DNA of 64,000 nt, from contig JAUZSK010000027.1 in NCBI GenBank assembly GCA_030949565.1, positions 1 through 64,000 of the forward strand, read 5' to 3'. Position numbers and translations under genes: made by a program. Each line of letters starts with the position of its first letter. Position 1 is the stretch's first letter. This DNA is from Enterobacterales bacterium (GTDB lineage Bacteria > Pseudomonadota > Gammaproteobacteria > Enterobacterales > Kangiellaceae). The notes beneath the pieces were generated by a model, which saw nothing but the letters and a program-made list of their open reading frames with translations, did not search any database and had not been told where the DNA came from. This document shows, piece by piece, positions 57,566 through 64,000 of the stretch.

Positions 57566-58318
57566 TCACTTTCTGATATACCTAAAAGTAAGATTAATTC
57601 TAGAGTCAATAACTTTGGTTCTTTTGGGAACACTATGTTGCCAGTGATGCTGTAACTCCCCCATCATTATCAATAAACTACCATGAGATAAAGGGATAGA
57701 TAATTTCTGTTTGGAATAATTATGTCTTATAATAAAATCACGCTCAGCACCAAAATTTACCGAAGCTATTGTGGGGTTTATCCCTAATTCCTCTTCCTCA
57801 TCAGTATGCCAACCAATGTGGTCGTGCCCATCTCTGTACCAATTAAGTAAAACACTGTTAAACCGATGTTCGAATAATTTTTCTATTTGCATTTTTATGA
57901 AGTTTAGACCATTGTTCCAAGGAGATGGAAAAAGAGTAATCCCTGAATATGTGTATTTCTTATCATTGTCGCCATGCCATGCGGAAATACGAGGCAATAG
58001 CCTAGTTTTCCCATACATTTCTATTTCGTCTTGGTGCCACTTGATATTAGTAAAATTAACCTCATTAATACTTTTAGTAAAAACATTACGCCAGTCAATT
58101 GTAGGTTCTAGAACCTCGCTATTTTCTAGAAAATATTCCATTGAACGTTCAGAAATTTTATAACTAAAAAAACACGGACTAAAAAATAGCTTTCCGTTAG
58201 GAACCGACAACAAAAACCCTTTTCTTTCATCGTCCCACTCACTCGCATAGCCTGGTAAATTAGGCAATCTAAAAGGCAATATGTTTGTTTGTTGATGGCT
58301 AAATAGGTCCATATTCAT
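57566..58318 (-). CDS. AlkB-like 2-oxoglutarate/Fe(II) dioxygenase
   Basis: 250 residues. Iron and 2-oxoglutarate ligands are visible: NWYRDGHDHIGWHTDEEEEL (HxD), the distal His in WQHSVPKR and the Arg pair in SRINLTFRYI. Closest to the AlkB homologues (ALKBH2/3-like) that remove methyl groups from DNA or RNA. It overlaps the upstream methyltransferase-like gene by 20 bp, so the two are coupled. Confidence 0.85.
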   Translation of the reverse strand: MNMDLFSHQQTNILPFRLPNLPGYASEWDDERKGFLLSVPNGKLFFSPCFFSYKISERSMEYFLENSEVLEPTIDWRNVFTKSINEVNFTNIKWHQDEIEMYGKTRLLPRISAWHGDNDKKYTYSGITLFPSPWNNGLNFIKMQIEKLFEHRFNSVLLNWYRDGHDHIGWHTDEEEELGINPTIASVNFGAERDFIIRHNYSKQKLSIPLSHGSLLIMMGELQHHWQHSVPKRTKVIDSRINLTFRYIRK

Positions 58319-59669
58319 TTACCTCAAATACCAATGCCGCCATTTTTATACCATCTTGACTTGTTTCTACTTCACATAGTAGTTTTATGCCATTCTTATG
58401 AAAAACATTTCGGCACATGCAACTATAAAAAGTTTTAATCTGAGAAAAGTTATATGGACTAACGCAAATAAAAATATTATTTCCATTTATCGATTTAACA
58501 ATTAATTGAGAAAGTTGCTGAATATCATTCTTTATACAATTCATATCGAGAACATTCATAAATAAATGCAAGGTCCAATTCTCCTGCGCAGTCTGAATAT
58601 CCCGAGATATTAATTCTGAGAATTTTTTATTTACAGCTATAACATTTCCCCTAAAATTATATTTAGCTTTGTTAAGCGCATTGATTGATGGTTCAATCAA
58701 TGCAAGAGATTTGCATTGCTGCTTCCCTATCAACCCACTTAAACTTTCGAATGAAAACAAAGCCGACAACCCCTGCCCACAAGCATAATCAACAATAGAA
58801 AACGGATTCCCAAAGACTTGCTTTAGATTTATCTTAGTACCTAGCATTTTAAAAATTGCTTTTATTCTTTGTTGATGTTTTACTGCATAGCTTTTCACAT
58901 ACCAATTAAGTTGTTCTTCCGACGTAAGAATCGCAGTACCACGTTCTAACTCTTGTTGCACCATATTTAAATATGCGCCATTAAATTTGGATAGCTTTTT
59001 ATCTGCTTCATTTTTTATGGTCTTAAACTTTCTAGACGGAAAGGCTACAAAACCTTCAATTTTATATCTATTTTTTAATCTTTCAGAATTATAGACAATA
59101 TATTCCCCGCCTCGATCTGCGTTTCGAACTTCCGCATCAACCAAAGATGAATTAATTGACAATTTAAGATTGGTGCCGACTCTATGTATAACTTTATCTT
59201 CAATAAGTCTCTGTTCCAACTCTTCATTAGGGTAGCCCAAATCCCTAGCTATCGAACTAAATGATTTCATTGGTTTATTTACCAATAGTTTACTCGGTAT
59301 TTCTCTAACATCTTCTACAAAATACTTTTTATTAAAAGAATTTTTCTTTTCCCACTCAATAATTTTCTTGCTGCCTAAACTAGTGCTTTTTAACATTTTA
59401 TTGATATCATCAAATAGTGTTGGCATATCATTTTGTAACAAAAGAATTCCATTTAAGTTAGGATCCAATTTCTTCTTATTGTCTACCCTGTAAGAAGGTC
59501 GAATAAAGCGAACATGGCATTTCAAACCAAACAATGCCTTTGCTCTATTTTTGGATTTTTCTATTTTCTCACTGAGGTTGTTATCATAGTTTGAACTTAC
59601 ATTAAAATAATAAAACTCGCCGTTGTTCAATATCCATAGACTTAGCTCGCTAAAACTAACGTCTTCCAA
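58299..59669 (-). CDS. Methyltransferase-like protein, probably the C-terminal part of a CARF fusion
   Basis: 456 residues. A C-terminal Rossmann methyltransferase is suggested by SIVDYACGQGLSALFSFE (motif I) and SLALIEPSINALNKAKYNF. A middle HTH-like part (FSSIARDLGYPNEELEQRLI) precedes it. The N-terminal 80 residues (LSLWILNNGEFYYFNVSS, then CHVRFIRPS) resemble the nuclease domain of Card1-type proteins but lack the acid and Lys residues. The frame stays open upstream to about 59770, through TGISSFSHWFCSCILAFDCD, with no start codon of its own, so I think it continues from the CARF-like ORF at 59758 after a one-base break. The real activity is untested. Confidence 0.6.
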   Translation of the reverse strand: MEDVSFSELSLWILNNGEFYYFNVSSNYDNNLSEKIEKSKNRAKALFGLKCHVRFIRPSYRVDNKKKLDPNLNGILLLQNDMPTLFDDINKMLKSTSLGSKKIIEWEKKNSFNKKYFVEDVREIPSKLLVNKPMKSFSSIARDLGYPNEELEQRLIEDKVIHRVGTNLKLSINSSLVDAEVRNADRGGEYIVYNSERLKNRYKIEGFVAFPSRKFKTIKNEADKKLSKFNGAYLNMVQQELERGTAILTSEEQLNWYVKSYAVKHQQRIKAIFKMLGTKINLKQVFGNPFSIVDYACGQGLSALFSFESLSGLIGKQQCKSLALIEPSINALNKAKYNFRGNVIAVNKKFSELISRDIQTAQENWTLHLFMNVLDMNCIKNDIQQLSQLIVKSINGNNIFICVSPYNFSQIKTFYSCMCRNVFHKNGIKLLCEVETSQDGIKMAALVFEVNEYGPI

Positions 59670-59757
59670 TGAATAGTGAGAAAAGATTACATCATCACAA
59701 TCAAAAGCTAGAATACAACTACAAAACCAATGTGAAAAACTAGAAATTCCAGTATTT

Positions 59758-60426
59758 CTATATAAAACATTCCAATCCCACTTTTCTATTTTTTACTTCC
59801 TCAAGTAGATTAACACAGCCACCTTCTACAATCATATTAGGCTCAAACATTTTTGCTTTTTCATCTTGGCCTAAAAACCTTTTAAGACCAACTTCCTTTA
59901 ACCCTGCATTCATCATTTTCTGATCAATTGAAAATCCTTTAGTTTTTACAGTGCAATTATTATTCTCATAATGTGACGAAAACGCAAGCCACCCAGCCTC
60001 GACTTCCTTGTAACATACACTAATTCCAGGCCTACTATTTATTAGGTTAATAGCAGCTAAAAAATGTAATTTGTTACCTCCATTTGCATTAATAATTAAA
60101 TCCTTGGTATTTATTTTACTCTGCCAGCTTGCTATCGCGTTAGTTAACGCTTCCGGAGAAGACCCATCATCGTTTTCCGATGGCTCGTGAAGCTCAATGG
60201 TAATTTTTTTGTCAAATAAATTAACTATTCTTTTAAGTTTAAGTGCCGGTATACCGGACATAGCTTTATGGTTTGTGCAATAAATAAATACCTGTTTTAT
60301 TTTTCTTCCATTGTAACCATGATAAAATAAAAGACTTTCTATATTTGGTATGAGTGCGTTAGGGCTTGCTATCAATACTAGTGATTTTGGGCTGACTTCC
60401 TTATTTTCAATATTCTTATTTTTCAT
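59758..60426 (-). CDS. CARF-like domain protein (Card1/DUF1887-like N-terminus)
   Basis: 222 residues. The fold pattern matches CARF domains that bind cyclic oligoadenylates: a first strand SLVLIASPNALIPNIESL, the strand VFIYCTNHKAM, and the ligand-loop IINANGGNKLHFLAAINL, equivalent to the TGGTK loop in Card1 proteins. It stops in a region where the frame of the next ORF continues smoothly (K-N-R-K then WDWNVLYRN), an extra A being the simplest cause. Confidence 0.65.
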   Translation of the reverse strand: MKNKNIENKEVSPKSLVLIASPNALIPNIESLLFYHGYNGRKIKQVFIYCTNHKAMSGIPALKLKRIVNLFDKKITIELHEPSENDDGSSPEALTNAIASWQSKINTKDLIINANGGNKLHFLAAINLINSRPGISVCYKEVEAGWLAFSSHYENNNCTVKTKGFSIDQKMMNAGLKEVGLKRFLGQDEKAKMFEPNMIVEGGCVNLLEEVKNRKVGLECFI

Positions 60427-60537
60427 GTTATATACCTAAATTAAATATTTTTTATTTTTAATTATGTTAATTGAGTTATATTTTTGATTTCTAATAACCA
60501 ACATTAACCAAATCCCCTCAATTTCCTATCCTGAAAA

Positions 60538-61332
60538 CTATCCTGAATAACTAATAGCAATACTATGATTTGGATCGCCGCTCCATCGGGTTCTGAGTCC
60601 TATTTTTTTCGCTTCATTGACAATATCATTTCCAATATCGATCGCCAATTCACTGGTCTCAGCAAAAAAATAGATACAAACACTTGTTAACGGCGTGCGA
60701 TGACCATCTTCATCGTTTTCACATTCTTTACGATAGAACTTTAAGTCCGTATAGCACATTTTTGCTGTTTCTGGTGATGAAATACCAAAATGTTCCCACA
60801 GTTCTTTGCTTGAATATAGCATCGATTCAACCCTTTCCCACCCATGATCACCAGGCGACCAGCCACCATTATCGATATTGACGGCTACAATACCCATCTC
60901 CAGTAGCTTTTCTAATAACATTTTTACTTTTTTGCAAAGTGATTTAGTGATGTTGTTTACTCTTTGCATATTTCCTTGCCTTGTCATTTCACATTGTTTG
61001 ACAATCAAAGATGCTTCGTTTGGTCCAATAATGGATTGAATGGCTTGTTTAGCAATGAGGCGAGCAGCTGATCGTTTATCCCTTACCAGTATAAATTTCC
61101 ATAATTCAAAAAATACGAGTGAATGAAAAGAGTAAATAAAACGTAATCGCCGAAGGGATATAAAATTTCGCCTTTCAAATTCACTTATTTTATCTCGTAA
61201 TAGCGTAAAATCAAAATTAATAGATTGCGAATGATTAATCAAAGCATTTACCGCTAGTTTATTTTTAAGTCGAATCGCTATAACTAACGCACTCGACAGT
61301 TGTTCTTCCGACCAATGTTTTTTACTAGCCAA
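60538..61332 (-). CDS. Ankyrin-protein C-terminal part with unrecognised end domain
   Basis: 264 residues. The end domain has VAVNIDNGGWSPGDHGWERV and LRTRWSGDPNHSIAISYSG; I do not know its family, though the last pattern recalls small immunity-type domains. Upstream, the same frame is open into the preceding ankyrin ORF (SRALISIYDDQFIHLLASKK), so this is probably the C-terminus of one long ankyrin protein. Confidence 0.5.
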   Translation of the reverse strand: MASKKHWSEEQLSSALVIAIRLKNKLAVNALINHSQSINFDFTLLRDKISEFERRNFISLRRLRFIYSFHSLVFFELWKFILVRDKRSAARLIAKQAIQSIIGPNEASLIVKQCEMTRQGNMQRVNNITKSLCKKVKMLLEKLLEMGIVAVNIDNGGWSPGDHGWERVESMLYSSKELWEHFGISSPETAKMCYTDLKFYRKECENDEDGHRTPLTSVCIYFFAETSELAIDIGNDIVNEAKKIGLRTRWSGDPNHSIAISYSG

Positions 61333-61351
61333 TAAATGAATAAATTGATCA

Positions 61352-61732
61352 TCATAAATAGAGATAAGCGCTCGACTTAGGTATTTTGTTTTTCACTAAA
61401 TATTTATTTAATTTGATTCGTACGTCTTTTTTCAGTAGCGTCAAATCAAGACCTTTTTTCAACATCAGTAGAATGATTTTTCTTTTTTCAGTTTCTATAC
61501 AGCAATCAAGAACCATATTTATTGGGGTCTTCTTCGTATTTTTCGAATGCACAATATTCGGATCTGCCCCCTTTTCCAATAAAAATATCACAAAAGCAGT
61601 CTCGAAATATATATCCATGAATTCGAGAGCTTGATGGAGCGGAGTTTCACCCTCTTCATTATAGGCATTAATGTCAACATGATAGCTTAAAAGCTGTGAA
61701 AAATAGTCGCGTAATTTCTGATGGTTGCTCAT
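61352..61732 (-). CDS. Ankyrin-repeat protein, middle part
   Basis: 126 residues with ankyrin signatures NEEGETPLHQALEFMD and FLLEKGADPNIVHSKNTKKT. Extra A near 61365 appears to separate it from the C-terminal ORF; a missing base near 61737 appears to separate it from the N-terminal ORF. Confidence 0.55.
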   Translation of the reverse strand: MSNHQKLRDYFSQLLSYHVDINAYNEEGETPLHQALEFMDIYFETAFVIFLLEKGADPNIVHSKNTKKTPINMVLDCCIETEKRKIILLMLKKGLDLTLLKKDVRIKLNKYLVKNKIPKSSAYLYL

Positions 61733-61795
61733 GGCATAGGTAAAAAAGTCTCACCATTATATTTTGCATTAATATCAAATTGGCAATTTAATCCG

Positions 61796-62456
61796 TTATC
61801 TATAATTTTTGGAAGGCGTAATTCCGGCAAATAATAGCCTTTCTATAGATAAGCCACAGGTTACTAAACACTGAATAATTTGAGCACAATCACCCTTAAT
61901 TAAATCGCTGAGTTCATAATTGAATTGATAATGATATTCATTAATATCCTCTCCAGCATTAGATAAAATTTGAATACTTTCAGAGTAACGCTTATTTAGT
62001 TGTTCTAAATCTGTTTTATTATTACACATTTCTAAACTTCTTTGCCATTGATAGGCAGCGTAACCTACAAATGTATAGTCTGTGTCGATTAACTCGCCTT
62101 TGCCCACATTTAAACCATTCTCTACAAAAAGGTTTAAGATTTTAACATTATCAGTTCTCAACTCTTTACCATCGAAAGCATAAAGAAGTAGGTGCAATGG
62201 TGTATGTTGAGCAAAATTTTCCTCATTAACGTCAGCGCCTTGCTTTACAATTTTCTGAATATCTTCGAAGGGTCTTTGTTCCGCTATCGCCTTGGTTAGT
62301 TCCGTGTGGTCATCAGGGGAATAGTATTCCCTTTTCTGCATACCAACTAGATTCATAGGTTTCCAAACAACCATCACCAAAAGGAGTATCAAGTATTAGC
62401 TCCAATTCATTAATTATTTGTTGTTGTTTTTCGTCAAGTTGTAATTTTTCTTCCAT
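61796..62456 (-). CDS. Ankyrin-repeat protein, N-terminal part, one frame break
   Basis: The track starts at 62392, but ATG 62456 opens MEEKLQLDEKQQQIINELEL and, after one extra G near 62330, joins EYYSPDDHTELTKAIAEQ. Ankyrin text follows: IVKQGADVNEENFAQHTPLH. Near the end the text can continue in another frame (LPKIIDNGLNCQFDINAKYN) toward the next ORF. It follows the CARF-HEPN gene. Confidence 0.55.
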
Positions 62457-62640
62457 GTTACAAGGCTCCTATTTTCATATAACGATTCGTTCACTTTACT
62501 TAATTCATCATCATTTCGTAAAAAAACGTGATGGTAAATCTGCTGTTCATGTTTTCAATTACGATAAATTATAGTAGAAATATGCAGAAACTAGTTGAAT
62601 CGCAGGCTTGCGGCAATGGCTCGCTCTAACCTAGAATTCC

Positions 62641-63906
62641 TCAAGATATTTCAATTTTATATTCCGTCGGCAATTGCATTGCATTTAAATTAATGTCCTT
62701 GCCAATATTATAAACTTTTATTTGCCGTTGAAACATCGGTACAAAACAGTCAATAATCCAGTTATTAAATTTTCCCCAATCTTTTTCATAAATCGGATCA
62801 AAACCATGGGCCAATAATGAATGATTTCTTATGTTTAGCAAGTCTTTTACTTTTTCCATCTCATTGTCAATAAATATTTTAAGGTCACCCTGCGCATAGC
62901 TTCCTATTAACTGCCAGCTAGCTAAAAGAGCTGTTTGCTTTTGCCCATTTCTGTTGATAGTAACATTCACGCCTGGGATTACAGCCTCATCGGGGAGGTC
63001 GGCTGTTCGCCAACCTTTATCTGTTTCAAGAATCCACTGTGCCGTTAATTCTAGCATTCTATAAACTCTAGCAACCGCATCATCAAAATATCCCTGTGAT
63101 GATTTTCGTTTGGCATTATTCCAAAGGTCAATGATTAAATAAGCTGTGGATTTTGTTTTATCTTTATTGTCTGAAACAAGAATGTCAATCATCTGTAATT
63201 GAGCTAAATAGTGTTTTGCTATTTTAGACCGATAATTATTCAATATTCTACTAGCCAGCAAATAATCCAGTTTATCCCAAGCATCGAAAGCGCGACTTAA
63301 TTGTATAAAGCTGGTTTTCTCAGACTTATTCAAATGACTTGTGGGTAGTTTTTGGGCTTCCAATAATGCCTGAGAATAGGAATAACTACTCCACAATCGA
63401 CAAATATTAGAAAACTTTCTTGTAAAACCTAAATAATCGATATTGACAGGCATGGATTCTTCAGTGCCATCTTCTACCTTAACATGATCGGACCGAGCGC
63501 CCACAACCAGGTTAATATTAATACCTTGGTCCACCGCTGCAAGCGCCAAAGCGGCAGACATCGATTTAGTCCCTCCACTGTAGTCCGCTACTAGATCCTC
63601 ATTTTCATCGATAGATTGGATTACCTTTAGTATTTTAAAATAGATTGATTCTAAGTAATCAGGATCAACTTTGATCACTTCAATTTGGTTATTTGATAAT
63701 TGACACAATGTGGCGATATTAGACTCACTCGGGTTAAAACTCGGATTGACTAAACCTTTTCCAATAACTGAAATATAGCTACCTTTTTTTCCAGTCCCTT
63801 TGCCATCCTGTGAACAGATAAAATAAATTTTTTTCGGTTTTAATTCATTGATTGCTTTAACTATCGGCTGATGAGAGCCTCCAACGGTGCATATTAATGT
63901 TGTCAT
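62641..63906 (-). CDS. CARF-HEPN protein, TIGR02710-like CRISPR-associated family
   Basis: 421 residues. The N-terminal CARF domain reads LICTVGGSHQPIVKAINELK, IYFICSQDGKGTGKKG and LVADYSGGTKSMSAALALAA (ligand loop GGTK). The helical C-terminal half ends with LLNIRNHSLLAHGF, whose R-x6-H is the HEPN ribonuclease motif. Such proteins are RNases switched on by cyclic oligoadenylate from type III CRISPR complexes, but no Cas10 or CRISPR array is in the window. AAGGA precedes the ATG. Confidence 0.82.
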   Translation of the reverse strand: MTTLICTVGGSHQPIVKAINELKPKKIYFICSQDGKGTGKKGSYISVIGKGLVNPSFNPSESNIATLCQLSNNQIEVIKVDPDYLESIYFKILKVIQSIDENEDLVADYSGGTKSMSAALALAAVDQGININLVVGARSDHVKVEDGTEESMPVNIDYLGFTRKFSNICRLWSSYSYSQALLEAQKLPTSHLNKSEKTSFIQLSRAFDAWDKLDYLLASRILNNYRSKIAKHYLAQLQMIDILVSDNKDKTKSTAYLIIDLWNNAKRKSSQGYFDDAVARVYRMLELTAQWILETDKGWRTADLPDEAVIPGVNVTINRNGQKQTALLASWQLIGSYAQGDLKIFIDNEMEKVKDLLNIRNHSLLAHGFDPIYEKDWGKFNNWIIDCFVPMFQRQIKVYNIGKDINLNAMQLPTEYKIEIS

Positions 63907-63955
63907 ATCGAGTCCTTTACAGTTATTAATCCAGATAAAATAAATTTGTTATATT

Positions 63956-63972
63956 TTAAGTATATCACTTAA
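63956..63972 (-). promoter_or_regulatory. Inverted repeat in the CARF-HEPN promoter region
   Basis: TTAAGT and ACTTAA flank five bases, 50 bp upstream of the start codon, in AT-rich DNA. It could be an operator; no factor is known. Confidence 0.4.
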
Positions 63973-64000
63973 TTAGTTGAAGTCCTAAACCGTCTTAATC

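Overview
The window looks like the chromosome of a marine-type gammaproteobacterium with an AT-rich genome, possibly near Kangiellaceae or Oceanospirillales (an inference from gene content only). The clues are divergent nadB and rpoE-rseA-rseC, the rpsF-rpsR-rplI-dnaB block, MnmC, DusA, PspA/PspC, DUF2333, and a membrane pyrophosphatase beside a soluble pyrophosphatase. No rRNA, tRNA or CRISPR array was recognised.

Layout. 1-3.4 kb: putP (runs off the left edge), pdxB and a LysE-type exporter. 3.4-8.6 kb: an accessory block with brnTA, an ISAs1 element, a higBA2 cassette with an attC-like site, and hipBA. 8.7-18.5 kb: folE, mnmC, a porin/FMN-protein/PepSY operon behind a Fur-box-like site, a ParA-like ATPase, ada, rseC, rseA and rpoE. 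18.9-20.5 kb: nadB. 20.5-31 kb: a second accessory block with integron-type cassettes but no visible integrase. It holds vapBC with attC, an attC split by a group II intron, ccdAB, a decayed RAYT transposase, a truncated parE module, another attC cassette and an IS3 element, followed by glyoxalase, YdeI-like, NTF2-like and ceramidase-like genes. 31-55 kb: mostly core genes, namely lemA with an M48 peptidase, tonB-like, Hpt-HD, hppA, ppa, DUF4097, DUF2333, PCu(A)C, pspC, pspA, dusA, a chemoreceptor, yjbQ split by an IS1634-type element, dnaB, rplI, rpsR, rpsF, a lipoprotein, a Ser/Thr kinase and an HPP protein. 55-57 kb: a decayed IS and repeats. 57-64 kb: a minus-strand defence-like cluster with a CARF-HEPN protein, an ankyrin protein, a CARF-like protein, a methyltransferase-like protein and an AlkB-like dioxygenase.

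Three themes run through the window. First, many conserved genes (dnaB, nadB, mnmC, a chemoreceptor, the M48 peptidase, a kinase, parA) carry one- or two-base frame breaks, mostly in homopolymers. Reads with homopolymer errors are the simplest explanation, so I give whole-gene coordinates and mark the breaks. Second, a structured repeat of about 130-190 bp is scattered through the accessory blocks, often next to toxin-antitoxin genes. Third, the right-end CARF/methyltransferase/AlkB arrangement is the best candidate for a new system: the CARF-like and methyltransferase-like ORFs appear to be one protein split by a single-base break, with a degenerate nuclease-like middle, and they overlap an AlkB-type gene.
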